From Rhodocollybia butyracea (Eukaryota > Basidiomycota > Agaricomycetes > Agaricales > Omphalotaceae), in assembly GCA_015501585.1 (NCBI GenBank), contig JADNRY010000217.1, positions 1-64,000 on the forward strand: a stretch of 64,000 nt of DNA, in the 5' to 3' direction. Under the pieces are notes generated by a model that had not been told where the DNA came from, searched no databases, and worked only from the letters and a program-made list of their open reading frames with translations. Positions 43,042-54,052 of the stretch are shown piece by piece. How positions within the stretch are numbered: position 1 is the stretch's first letter; the number at the start of each line of letters is the position of its first letter. A program made the translations under genes and the position numbers.

Positions 43042-44410
43042 TAATAAGCAAGAAGGGCCGGGAACAGCGGGAAACAGCAATAACTCTTGATAACAACAAA
43101 ATTGTTTCCGATAAAGATAAGATTCCCAGCCGCGTGCTATTGTTATTACTTGACTAGTTAACAAGATACAAAACTAGGAACAAAAGTAGGAGACCTGACC
43201 CAAAATCTGTTAAGTGGGAAACCCGAACCTGAGTGCTGCCGCAGCCGGGTAGCATTCAGCTTGTAGCGTTCAGTCTAAGTCCAAAATGACATGATGTATG
43301 ACGCAACGTGATTTGCGCTGTTCATGCTTCCAGATACACATAAGCAATAAAGAAGTCAAAATAAAAAAGTGACACACCTTGTTCAGACTTCACGCGTCGC
43401 AGTAAAACAACACCTTCATACTTTGTTCAAGAATCTTTACAGCTTTGTCCTCGGTGTATCTTCGTTCCCTTCAACGGTTGCGCAATATACAATCTGTGTC
43501 CCGTGGCCAGTGTTGAAGCAGAGTAAGTGGTACCAAGAAGATCGACATATGATAGAATCATAGAAATCTATACCAAATTATCAGCCAATCTCCGATCAAT
43601 GTATAATGTAGGCCCCACGTACCTCTTCCCATCCTTGAATCAGAGGTACTCGTGAATCTCACTAGGTCCCAGAGAATTTCACGGTTGTAATATGGGTACA
43701 GTTTTACCAGTCAGATTAGGTTGGCTATCTATTCATGGAGGTTCTCCATTATTGTTATTTGCACAGGATCCATCTGTGCATAATCTCATGCTCTCAGACA
43801 AGTCTCAGATCTACAATTCAAAATTAGGCTTGGGAGATGAAGGGAGTGACCTTGAGGAGGTCCAAGTTACGGGTCTAGTAGCCCCTTGTGAGTCAAAGCA
43901 TTAGTAGAAATAACTCACTTACCTCACTTACCCAGAGTCCCAGAGATCCAATATTGCTCAACCTACCTGGAAAGACTCCGAAAATCATGACTGGAATTCT
44001 TTATTGACAATGGGACTCACTAAAGGACGGCGTCCTCTATCTGATGAGTCCCATTGTTTCACATCCTCTTTTATCCTAAGTATTCCTTTATTCATTCTCG
44101 TGTGTTTCTATCCTCTCTTGGACTTAATTATTTAATCTCTCTCCCTTTGGGCTTAAAGTTCTTTTCATATCTATTGATTTGGACACTTTGGACTATTAAT
44201 TTAGCTTCAGACCTTAACCTAATTAGTGACATTACTTACTCTGGTACTTGATTTCCATATATATAGTACTTTATTGTTTTTGTTGTAGTTCAAGCTGATC
44301 TAACGATGATGTCATGTCAATCCGGAACTGATAGTCTTCCGATGTAGCATACTGATATACTTACAAGTGTGAGCGATAGACTTTGATCCCAGTAAGAAGT
44401 GATAATCTTA
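43042..44410. other. 1.37 kb without a recognisable gene
   Basis: The open frames 43369-43563 and 43692-43904 show no domain. At about 44009-44060 a hairpin pairs CAATGGGACTCA with TGAGTCCCATTG around a GGACGGCGTCC palindrome. The segment ends where the Plavaka gene is cut off. Confidence 0.4.
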
Positions 44411-47202
44411 TCAACGGAATTTTAGGGGGGCGCGGAAACGGGGGGCGCAAACGATCCCTCTATTCAAAGTACGGGTGATGCAATCATGAATGTCCGTTAG
44501 AGGAAAGTCTTTCCAAAAAGGTTCAATTCCCCCAGCAATATTGTGCTTCATAGCAAGGGTATGTGTGCGACTCTTGCTTTTTCGCATGGAATTTGAATCT
44601 TGGCCCGGAGTAGCCTTCTGATTAGCTACTGAAGTATCATGAGCTCCTTTCATTATTCCTAGGGTCCATAACACCGTCCGAGAATCCCCAGCACTGGCAA
44701 GACCCAAGTCATTTGCCTTTCGCTGGCACTTTGGACAGGTGCCATACTTTGTGCATGTTACGAGACATTGTTCGGGATAGTCTGCAACATATGTACAGAG
44801 CAGAGGATAGACTTTCCTCACATTGCCATCGCCTCCAACCATTTCTATCCCCCTGTTTTTGGATTTCCAGCAGATTTTAATGGTTCCAGCACATGAGCCA
44901 TAGAACGATGAAAAATTTCATACGTTCGTAATTTAAGATCTTTTTTTGTAAGGCCTTGTTTATTCAGCTTATCGACCGAGAGATAAGCAATAAGGACACA
45001 TGCCCGGGCACTGGGCTTCCTCCTTAAAGCCTTGGGCAAATTGCCAATTGTGAGATATACCGGGTACGCCGATTTGTTCCCTGAGAATCTGGTCAGATTT
45101 GTTTTATCAGAGGCTATAATCACAGGACAGACTGTCCCTCCAACTGGAATTGCATGCTAGGTTTTGATTTGAGATTTGCAAGAAGTGGCAGCCGACGGAT
45201 AAGTTCAATTACACACCTGCACTGCATTCCAAAAACCCGTAGTCCACATCTCAGAGTAGATACGATTGTTTTCAGTCTGTTCTGCCCCACGAAAAAGCTT
45301 TCCTGGTTTGTACACCAAGTGTTCAGCAAAGGCAGGATCACCCCAGAGTGCTTTGATTGCTTCAACTGGGTCCCGATGATACACAGTGAAATGTTCACCA
45401 GGTTTATCACGGAATGTTAATTGTTTAGTCCGCCATTTTCCACATCTCTCGGGGATTTCATCAATGCACTTTAGCATACCTCGGGAGTTTTCATAAGATA
45501 GACCTAATTTTTGCTGTACCTATGAGATTTGAAAAGTCAACAACCTTGAATACTACTACAGCTTCTCAGTGACTACTGCCACTGGAGCGAGTCATCAAAA
45601 AATATTTGAAAGACTTTACCTGAGGAACGTTAAGCAGGCGATCAAGGCCTTTTTGAGAAATCTTTTCTGTGACTGCCCACTGTGCAATTTCCCAATCCAA
45701 CTGGGAAGCAAAAGGGTGATAGCACTTCTGATCAAGATTATCATCATGAGTAGTAGTACCACTACTAAGTTCCTGTTGCCCTTTCGATTTTAAAATACTT
45801 TCCCATCGTTCATAGACAGTTTTATGTTTGTTGATCACCTTACCAGCAGTATCGTTCCATTGCCAAGTTCTTGGCTCATCTTCATCATCAACACTGTTGA
45901 GGATGCCGGCTAAATTGAAACATCTTGGAGATGAAGAAGCCTCAGACTCTCCTGAGGCCTCGGGGTCAGAAGAGGCGTTCATATCTGAGTCACAGTCTAT
46001 CATAGAAGAGGCCCCAGTATCCGAATTAGAGGAGCCAGTTTCAGAAACCTCTCCCATATCAATGTCTTTCATCAGGAAAAGCCGTTTTTGCCTAGGTGAC
46101 CCCAGAGTGGCCTAAAGCAAGCTAGGTGACCTATGAATCCTATGGCATCCTAGGAATTTGGGCTCGTCCCTTGCCAGTCAAGGCTCTTGAGGATTCCCTA
46201 GGGTATCCTAGGCAAACCCAGGGCAAGCCTAGGTTTGTCCAGGTTTGCCCAGGTGTTCCCCAGGTGTTCCCCAGGAGCACCTGGGCAAACCTAGGCAAAC
46301 CTAGGCTTGCCTAGGGAATCCTCAAGAGCCTTGACTGGCAAGGGACGGGCCCAAATTCCTAGGATGCCATAGGATTCATAGGTCACCTAGTTTGCTTTAG
46401 GCCACTCTGGGGACACCTAGGCAAAAACAGCTTTTCCTGATGTTGGATGGATATGTGGGATCAGAGTGGATGCCACTTGTTGAGTAATCGGGGAAGTTTG
46501 GGCTAGCCGGTTTCAGGGGGGGTAGGAAGTCAAACCCGGCTTCTGCTTCAGGCTCCATTAACACATCTGGCATATCATCATCTTCGAAGTCTACATATGA
46601 TTGAGTCATTCACTGATTAGTAGTTGCACCACTACAAGATTTTAAATAAAGCTGAACATACCTCCTTGCCAGCTGGAAGAGTCAGATTCGTCATTGGACA
46701 GTGAAAGTAATGATGGACAATCAGACACATCGTCCCCAATGTCTGAATTCCCATGATCAGTCTCATCTCCGTAACCAGGGTCAAGTCCAAAGTTGGAGTA
46801 ACTGTCTTCATCTTCGGAATCGTCTTCATCTTCGGAATTGCTATATTCTTCTTGGTCATTTATGTTGTACAAATCTACATGCATGGCCTCGTTGGAGCCT
46901 AATTTTAGATTATCATTAGGCTGTTGTAAAGGCTGACGCTGTGCATGGCTGGGAAGGCGAGAACGAGCAAGTGCTTCTACTCTTTTGATAGTTTTGGATA
47001 TTCTATCTATTTGTGTTCTCTCTTGGCGCACGAATTCCTGCTTATGTGCATCATCCTTAGTCTGTTTTATGTGTCGCTCTAGGTACCCAGCTACGGAAAA
47101 TTCCCGATAGCATACAGGACATTTGATGGGTTCTGGGGCCATACCGGTAGGAGTACTAAGTTGGGAGGACAAAGTCGCAGAGTGAAAGAACAGGGGGAAC
47201 AT
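44411..47202 (-). pseudogene. Plavaka-type transposase, 5' half only
   Basis: From the right it starts with an N-terminal C2H2-like finger (CPVCYREFSVAGYLERHIKQ) and a long acidic stretch. It continues in separate exon frames: YHPFASQLDWEIAQWAV (45.6-46.1 kb); EHFTVYHRDPVEAIKALWGD and KPGKLFRGAEQTENNRIYSE (45.2-45.5 kb); IIASDKTNLTRFSGNKSAYP, VYLTIGNLPKALRRKPSARA (44.85-45.12 kb); then VADYPEQCLVTC and CPKCQRKANDLG, to FWKDFPLTDIHDCIT (44.46 kb). These are hallmarks of Plavaka, a CACTA-related family of basidiomycetes. After DCIT the expected continuation is missing, and an unrelated tail ends at 44411. A foldback element (46070-46442) lies between the acidic exon and the next one. The catalytic C-terminal part is therefore absent. 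Confidence 0.8.
46070..46442. mobile_element. 373-bp near-perfect foldback element inside the Plavaka gene
   Basis: The left arm starts CATCAGGAAAAGCCGTTTTTG and the right arm is its complement ending GCTTTTCCTGATG. The arms pair over about 150 bases (GACCTATGAATCCTATGGCA, TGCCATAGGATTCATAGGTC and so on), separated by CCTAGG/CCCAGG-rich sequence. The terminal word TTTTCCTGATG also occurs at 17212 and 61727, suggesting a family. Target duplication is not clear (TT on both sides). Confidence 0.85.
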
Positions 47203-47909
47203 TTATATGAGATTGCTGCATCAGTGAAAATATCAGATGACTATGGTAACTGTTCGAGATCATACAGGATCATACCATCTTGATAAAACGTGAGAATTGG
47301 AGTGGATAGCATCTATACTTAGTTCCCATATCTCTTCTATTTTTTCTTGAGCTCCCAGTAAGCAATTTCTGAGTCTTCTGACTTGCTTCTGACTCAAGTT
47401 TGAAGTCTGATCTGCATTTTGAACGTGAAGTGAGACCCACCCTTGAATATATAGAGCCATAACAACTTGTACAATCGTTTCAAAAGATTCAGTCGACCAT
47501 GCCTCGTTTGCGAAAGTCTCACATGAATCGGAAACTGTAATGTTATGTTATTCCCGCTACCTCTTTAGGGTAGAGGGTCATATGGTGCTTGAGTTTTCGA
47601 TCGCGCTTGTTCCAAGATTTGGAAGAACATCCATGGCATATGTCGCGCATGTCGTATCTCTTTTGAGCTGTCAGAAATGTTGTGAGGCCTTGGCCTTGTT
47701 GGATGCTTTCAGGTGTTTGCTTAGGGAGGTAGCGGGCACTGCCGTGTACCGGCGTTACTGGTTATACCTATTGAATCTACAAAGGTCAGGAAATATTTTC
47801 GCATGTAACAGTCCCTGAGTTAGTAACCGACCCAAAAATGACCAGGACACATCTGAGTACAATGCAGCAATTGCTTATGACGAATTCCTTCCTCAGCACC
47901 TTTGACAGT
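47203..47909. other. 0.7 kb without a recognisable gene
   Basis: A 66-codon minus frame (47260-47460) follows the start of the Plavaka gene, and a plus frame spans 47540-47818. Neither shows a domain or splice context I can support. Confidence 0.35.
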
Positions 47910-48003
47910 TTGCACGTAGTGCAATGGTTAGCACGACCTTACTTGTTAGCTCCGCGGTAAATGCATTTGGAGGTAGATTGGGGTTCAATTCCCCACGAGG
48001 GCG
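47910..48003 (+). tRNA. tRNA-like sequence, probably a pseudogene or SINE head
   Basis: An A-box-like TAGTGCAATGGTTAGCACG has a perfect 4-bp D stem (GTGC/GCAC). A B box GGGTTCAATTCC sits in a perfect 5-bp T stem (TGGGG/CCCCA). Between them an ACCTT/GAGGT stem encloses a long loop, which may include an intron. The acceptor stem (TTGCACG against CGAGGGC) pairs at only about four of seven positions, so a functional tRNA is unlikely. The anticodon was not assigned. Confidence 0.4.
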
Positions 48004-49175
48004 CTGCCTTTTGTTTTGCAACTGAGATGAACTTACTGGATGAATGTCAATCATTTTTTTTTCGGAGTAAATATACATATCAGACAATATACTAGTACTA
48101 ATGTGAATCTGTTTCAACTTTCATGAACTGACAGAACGTCCACAACACAGATTGAAAGTGGGTGTTTCAGTGCCTTATTTATCGAACCATAAAACACAAA
48201 TGATAAGACGGCTATGTGCTGCAGGCACTAAGAGAGCAGCTGTGTTGGAGAATATCACACATAGGCGCACTGTCAGTTTCGTGTCATCCACTGAAATTGA
48301 AACTGGATGCTTAAATTAGATAAGATAACTTTGTTACCACCACAAGCCATGATTCATCCTTCTCTCTACTGAGTACTGAGTACTGAGCGCTGAGCACTAA
48401 GTCTGGAAGACGCTAACTGACAAAACCGCGGGCGTCATTCGATATATATCCGGCCCGGTGCGAGGCTGTTGAATTCAGCTACCGCCGACCTATAGGCACT
48501 AGTATAGAACTTTTTCGCAAATGATCAGTATGTGCTTTCATTCATTCGACGATCGTAACTGAGGCTTAAGTATTAGGGAAATAGCTCTGCGAGGTCACGG
48601 TACGCCATCTGTCGCGTCAAAAGGTTTCCTGCACGAGGACTCGGATATCGTACGTTTGGTGTATTTGGTGCAGTTGGTATCTCTGGTGTATTTGGTGCAC
48701 TGTTTGGTATATCTATTGATGTAAGGTGAGTGCACAAGCAAAGTAATTGACTGGCTAACCAGCTGTGCAGGCTCCCTTTGGTTGTTTGACGTTTGGTAAA
48801 ACCTGCTGCAAATGTCCGTTAGTCTGCGTATATCCGGGAACTCGACTTTTGGTGTATCGAACCCTCATTCTACGAAGAAAGGGGAGCTCTGCCATATGTT
48901 GCGTTTGGAAATAACTCTCAGTTTGCTGTGCGATAAAATTCTCTCGTCTTCCTATCATTAACCGACAGGAAGGTTTTAGTCCAAGGCGTCCGTATACAGA
49001 AGTGCTGGATTGGCATCAGGACTCACCCTTCATCCTACGTTTCCTTCGACTCGCTTTGAGAGGCAAGGTTCTTGCTTGTCGGGACATTGTGAGACGATGA
49101 AAATGAAGGACGTTCCATATTTCAGAGTTAAATACTCGGAGGTATTAGCGGTGGCTGAATTTATGACTCAAAGTC
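48004..49175. other. 1.2 kb without a supported gene
   Basis: It has short simple repeats (GAGTACTGAGTACTGAGCGC at 48367, GGTGTATTTGGTGCA at 48657-48700). The minus frame 48755-48958 and the plus frame from 49010 show no domain. The end overlaps the upstream part of the protease relic. Confidence 0.35.
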
Positions 49176-50160
49176 ATGAACTTCCATCGCTACGTCTCAG
49201 AGCTTCCTGCCGGACAAACAGACGAACTACAAAGGCGCACTGTCTCAGACTCCCCCTTCGGACAGATGCAAAATCCCGCTGCCAAACACCTCAAAGAGCT
49301 GTCGACGCTTATTTCACATTGTCGCTCTACGGATGTTCTATCTGCCTCGAATGATATCACGACAAACAGCGCTCAGGTGTTTGGTCCACTTTTACAACAA
49401 CAGAAGAGAAATTTCTACCAGCAATCTCAGCTTCGACTCGAACGAATTGCGTGGCTTGGAGGATCTTCTCTGTTGTCTCCCCATCATCGAGAGGAACTTT
49501 ACCGCTTGCCTCTATCAGCACGAGAACCTACTATCCTACGCAATCTTTATCACCTGCGCCAATACTTTCCCAAAATTATATCGTCCACGGAGATTGCCCT
49601 GTTCCATATATTGGATGCCTATCCTGACGAAACGTCGGAAACTCTTAGGTCAATGATGACGGTACAGATATTTTTTGGGTCATGCCATGTTCAAGTTTTA
49701 ATGCGATTGCAGGCGGTGAAGCGTGGCAAAGTAGCGCTATCGCAATTTCCTCGCCGAAGTTTCGAAACACTCGGTGTTCAATGATGGGTAGATGATGATG
49801 TTGTAAAATATCTCGTCAATAGGTGGTGCTCCAAATCCCTGAAAACTCTTGGACTTGGCACTTGGTTCGCCTGCAAGTTCCTTTTTCAGGATACTCAGTG
49901 TGTGCATGCCAAAACCGGGACCTTGACCTCAGAAGATGAACTGGGCATGCAAAAGTGGTGTCGCACTGCTGAGGTACGATTCTTATTTTGGTTTACGGGT
50001 TTTGCTAAGTCGAGAGTAGAAGGCCCAAGGACTTACAAACTGGGATCGCGCGTTCATTCCAATTAATGATTTTCACTTCCGCTGCTCGATATGAAGAGCC
50101 TGTAGGCTCAAAGCATGACGTTGTAGATATGTATGGAGAAGAACTTAATCATAACGAATG
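49176..50160 (+). pseudogene. Ulp1-like (C48) cysteine protease, decayed paralogue of the gene at 59.7-61.1 kb
   Basis: The frame 49176-49784 (KHLKELSTLISHC; YHLRQYFPKII; IALFHILDAYPDETSETLRS; FPRRSFETLGVQ) is collinear with the intact-looking gene at 59.7 kb (WKGLDEYPEETEARLRVLL; LSDFRTLGVNRW). TGA at 49782-49784 replaces the residue before WVDDDVVKYLVNRWC (the other copy has RWINDEVVSYFVGKWC), consistent with CGA to TGA. The following exon, around LTNWDRAFIPINDFHF (50037-50083), keeps part of the segment where the other copy has DKHHWYSA, with the catalytic HW damaged. The Asp and Cys parts are absent. Family members cleave SUMO or related conjugates; this copy cannot. Confidence 0.7.
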
Positions 50161-50748
50161 TGAGTGCTTCGTCACTATATCCAATTCTTCCTCATTTACA
50201 TATTTTTTGGTAGTACAAGGAGTCGATGAAAGTGGCGCCGCGTGAGTTGTGCGATTTGTCCGCATGGTGACAAACTAGTACGCTTCTGCCGCTTTCATTT
50301 GGTATAACGCCTCAAGACGGCTCAACAACTTGGCTATCATGGTGAATCGCTTTCGCTACGATGAGATTGGACCCGAGCCGGGATGTTGTCCCACGATCTT
50401 CCCTCCCAACTCTACTGAGTACATCTTGGCAATGTCCGGATATCTAGCTAAATGTTGCTAAGGAGCTTTGTATCTGCTTTGGGCTCGCTGTTCCACTTTG
50501 CAGTAGCTTCAATGCTATCTGTTTTTCCCTTAGAATGATTCATACACTAGCAGGCTAGCAAATTTCAGATTCAGGGGTACAAGTACAAGCTGAGTAAAAA
50601 AGAAAAACGAACAACCCACGTCCCACGTTCAGAACCCTTTACACACCAGAAGAGAGAGGAGTAATGAGACATGCTATATGACAGTGGTATTCGACAGTGG
50701 TATTCGACTTTGACATCTGCTGATCAATGCATCCCAGGCATGCTTGAA
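50161..50748. other. 0.6 kb without a gene
   Basis: This is the broken tail of the protease relic and noncoding sequence. A short direct repeat (CAGTGGTATTCGAC) occurs twice at 50681-50710. Nothing else was recognised. Confidence 0.35.
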
Positions 50749-51330
50749 TCAGCCCAAGTTTCGCCGATTGGTGCAATGAATGATGGAGGCTAGTAAGTAC
50801 GTTGAGTGATCAAATTGGATAGCAAGGGTACATGTATTCACCAATGGCAGCCGCAGATGGCCCTCTGCTAAAGGAGTGGGCAAAAAGGACTCTTTGAATT
50901 CAAACGATAATGATGCCGGAGGAATGAGACCAGTAGAAAATGTTGTAGGAAAGTTCAAATTCATGGGGTGCATAATACTGGAGGAGCCGTGCGAAGCAGA
51001 ATCTTGGGAGGAGGGAGAGGGCGTATCTTTGATTCCCGCATAAGAGTGCACTCGCTGCTCCTCGGACCCAGTAAACATGGGGGCGAAACGCTGAAGACGC
51101 TCTTCCCTGATGCGGAGAGCCTCCTCCTTGGACTGGAGTCTCTCCTCTTGGATTCTGAGCCTTTCCTCGTCATCCCTTATTTTCTCCTCCCTGTTGAAGA
51201 TTTCATCGTCCTTGTCACGGAGCTTCTTCAACCTTCGGCTCACTCGCTGTTCCGCAGCATGTAGGCTTTTTTGCGGATCGAAACCAGAGGCATTGTAAAG
51301 GGCAGTAAGGGAACCCCAGCAGATGTCCAT
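50749..51330 (-). CDS. coiled-coil hypothetical protein, 193 aa
   Basis: A single open frame starts MDICWGSLTALYNASGFDPQ. Residues 28-80 form a strongly charged heptad-type coiled coil (KKLRDKDDEIFNREEKIRDD, then ERLRIQEERLQSKEEALRIR). A Ser/Pro-rich segment follows (PSPSSQDSASHGSSS), then a hydrophobic C-terminal part. I see no catalytic motif or membrane anchor and recognise no family. A protein scaffold role would be a guess. It could be the 3' exon of a longer gene or a small standalone gene. Confidence 0.5.
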   Translation of the reverse strand: MDICWGSLTALYNASGFDPQKSLHAAEQRVSRRLKKLRDKDDEIFNREEKIRDDEERLRIQEERLQSKEEALRIREERLQRFAPMFTGSEEQRVHSYAGIKDTPSPSSQDSASHGSSSIMHPMNLNFPTTFSTGLIPPASLSFEFKESFLPTPLAEGHLRLPLVNTCTLAIQFDHSTYLLASIIHCTNRRNLG

Positions 51331-52346
51331 TGCTGTTCAAATGTTTGGCCGGATGTCAAGCCACCTGCGCAGACACGGTGATCCATGAGTAGTTTTCTGT
51401 CCGACAAAAGACAGTGACTTTGATCTTTATAACAGTACAAGTACAAGAACTTTAGAGAAAAAGTAATGCGTCCCTTAGCAACAGAAAGAGATCCGGAAAG
51501 AATAACTGATATCGTAAATATAGATTTCTTGTTGAGGCAAAGGAATATCCTTAATCAAGTCCTTAATCGACTCGGAGAAACACGTGTCTGTGACTAGCGC
51601 TGTCAAAAAAGTACATGTTTTTCACTTTGCTTTGTTACCGCATTAGAGCATATCTGCAACCGCTAAAAAGGTACGAGGAGACGCAGATGAGACGGCGTGA
51701 CAAGCTTGCGGTCGTCATCCGCGATCGTTGTGTGACGTAGCGAGGAGACGCCGAGGTCACCCAACCGACTGCAAATACGCTCTATTCCACTTAGGAAAAA
51801 ACTAGGCGTGATGTCGATAACAAATACCTTGAAGTTGTTGAAGACACAATACTCAAACTAGCAAACCAATAAACATCAACAATGGAGATGTGAAGACACT
51901 AGTGCCGAGAGCAATGTTGTTTACATGCGTCTTTTTCCCCGGTTTTTGGTTACTAAAAAGATTCCAGGATGCAAACAAACTCGAGCTCAAGCTCAACTAG
52001 TGGAGTTCCAGCACAAATCAGCGGTAGCGAACGACTGTCGTTGATGAATCTTCAGGCCTTCCTGTCTGTCTATAGAATATCGCAGTTGAATATTGAACAT
52101 TGATTGATAAATACTAGCCTGGTACGTGACATTAGTTTTTCCCTGCTCGCGTTACTCTAAAACATTATAGATCCTCCTCCTGATTCCCTCTTTATGGCAC
52201 GAAAGACGCTCTCTACTCTTGCAATTCCTCATGGGTCAACCTTCGAGTAATCAGAATCGCGTACATCCGAAGGAACAACCGGCAACCATGGAACACGCCT
52301 GAGATAGGTAGGTAAAAGAACCTATCTCATTGCCTGTACCGTCGTC
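51331..52346. other. 1.0 kb intergenic, with a 139-bp inverted-repeat element at 51645-51783
   Basis: AGAGCATATCTGCAACCG on the left is the near-complement of CGACTGCAAATACGCTCT on the right, a small MITE-like unit. ATT on the left and ATTCC on the right could be a short target duplication. No coding frame was found. Confidence 0.45.
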
Positions 52347-52433
52347 GCCCAGACGGCTGAGTGGTTAGGCGGTTCATGGTGGTTCATGCAAATGGGTTGT
52401 GGACTGAGGCGGGTTCGACTCCCAGTTTGGGTG
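52347..52433 (+). tRNA. tRNA-like gene, type II length, anticodon not assigned
   Basis: The acceptor strands GCCCAGA and TTTGGGT pair at all seven positions (two G-U pairs) with discriminator G. The A box CGGCTGAGTGGTTAGGCGG is of the Leu/Ser type, and the B box is GGGTTCGACTCCC. The length is 87 nt, with space for a long variable arm. The T stem is only partly paired and no clean anticodon arm emerged, so this may be a pseudogene or contain a small intron. Confidence 0.5.
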
Positions 52434-53052
52434 CTGCGGCTGTTATCGGGATCTACTCTTAAGTTTTTTCTACTGTTTTGCTGCTCACTTCTGGCGTGAC
52501 ATTAAGTTACAGCTGGAATGTATCGTATTTGTTCTGTGAAGCTGGGGAACGCAACCAGCTGGGCGGTATCTGGGCGTGTAAGTCATCTCGCAGCGATGTC
52601 AAGTTCAAGTTTACTACTTAGGTGTCAATAATACATCTGGACTCCAGATCCACAGTCTAATGTACCGTTTCTTCCCAACTGTTCAATGGAAAACTGGCTA
52701 TCCTAGTCGTGAAGAAATCGTTTGATAATATAACCTCAATTTCTTTACATATTCCGAACTTTTGTTCTGGTATGTTTTCTGTGTGGCCGTCAATCCGTTC
52801 AGATGGAAGTGGGGGCTCTTTGTCTTTTTCGGACTAGGTAAAAGTTTACCGCTGAGTTTTGTAGAACAGGAGGATCGGCTGAGGGAGAAGTTGAATTGGG
52901 AAGCGGAGCAAATCGAGCGTAACGATAAAAAGTAAATAGATAAGAAGGTTGTTGTAAGATAGGTTTAGCGCCTATGTTTGATGATATCTGCGGACTACTC
53001 GGCCCGTGTGCACTCTTAAACGAACGCCAATGGCCACTATATATTATCTGGC
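52434..53052. other. 0.6 kb intergenic between the tRNA-like gene and the Sld3-like relic
   Basis: No coding frame on the plus strand. The minus frame 52799-53083 shows no domain. This is a possible promoter region for the next gene. Confidence 0.3.
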
Positions 53053-54052
53053 TTGCCCTATGTTCTCGACCTAAAACCGCCAATCAAATGGTTGTCATCT
53101 CAAGAAACCAATTTGAACCAAAGCTTCCCATTCACTGATTTAAACAGTGAAACTCTCGACCAGTTCGTTGTCAGAACTTACCCTCAATTTTTGTGGCTTC
53201 CAGAGGTAAATTTGCTTGAATCTAGTCAATGTCGGTTACTGACTGCTTTCCAGTCCATAATGCCCTTAAATTTGACAAGTCGCATCTCCTCTCCCTCACT
53301 GCACGTGCTTCCGCAAATAAGTATCACGTCGAACTACCAGAAATTCTTGATAACGATGGCGGCGCTGGAGAGATTGAGGAAACAATGATCTGGTTTGCAT
53401 TGAGCCAGGTGAAGAGCAATGTTGAGGACCAAGCCGAACGCGAACGGACGCGCTCCAACGGCTCAGAGAATGGTGCTCATAGGGGTCACCTCATAGAAAC
53501 TCCCATTTGGATGAATAATGATTGGAGGCTTAGATGGATAAGGAGAATGGGACGACGCGAGTAAGTCGCTTTACCTATTTCTAACATACACTGAATGTAT
53601 GTCGGTATAGGGCTCAAATACAAATATTGCTCTACTTTCTCATCCTTTCGCTTCCTGGACCACAGCCTTTACACCCAGAATCTCCTGAAATGTCGTCCGT
53701 AAAGCGTAGGAAGAGACCACGAAAGAAGATTGCTTTTGTTGCAACTCCCTAAGATCGCCTAGAAGGTTTCATGGACAAGCTTTCCATGTGGCAACTAATG
53801 GGAGATTTAGACTCAAACGAAGTCGTTCGTATAACAACGAAAGAGAAAAACGAGTTGGACTGGGCACAATTGTTTTGTCAAAACACTATCGAACCTTTGT
53901 TAGTCACCATCTTCAGCATATAATCTGCAGCTAAAATCTTTCACAGATTCAAATTAAGCCTACCAGAATCTTGTGCGCTTTTTCGGTCCAAAGTCTCTCC
54001 TAATTCACCATTCTCAGACAAAGAAGACGAGCAGTTTGGAGAGACGCAATGA
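53053..54052 (+). pseudogene. Sld3-like DNA replication regulator, decayed
   Basis: Exon-like pieces: FVVRTYPQFLWLPE (53150-53205); KYHVELPEILDNDGGAGEIE and MIWFALSQVK (53320-53420), to RRMGRRE (53562); after a 50-base intron AQIQILLYFLILSLPGPQPL and KRRKRPRKKIAFVATP; then RLEGFMDKLSMWQLMGDLDS; and after another intron RFKLSLPESCALFRSKVSPN with FSDKEDEQFGETQ. From memory the order (ERREVQIQILLHFLLLSLPG, then FMDKLSMWQLM) matches the basidiomycete Sld3 replication-initiation factor. TAA at 53750-53752 replaces a likely CAA, and TGA at 54050-54052 replaces a likely CGA. Further TGA codons follow. The C-terminal part is not recognisable. I infer a second, dead copy; a functional one should lie elsewhere. 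Confidence 0.45.

Noticed and set aside
44009..44060. Hairpin CAATGGGACTCA/TGAGTCCCATTG as a transposon
   Set aside because: It is only about 50 bp, with no target duplication or second copy seen.
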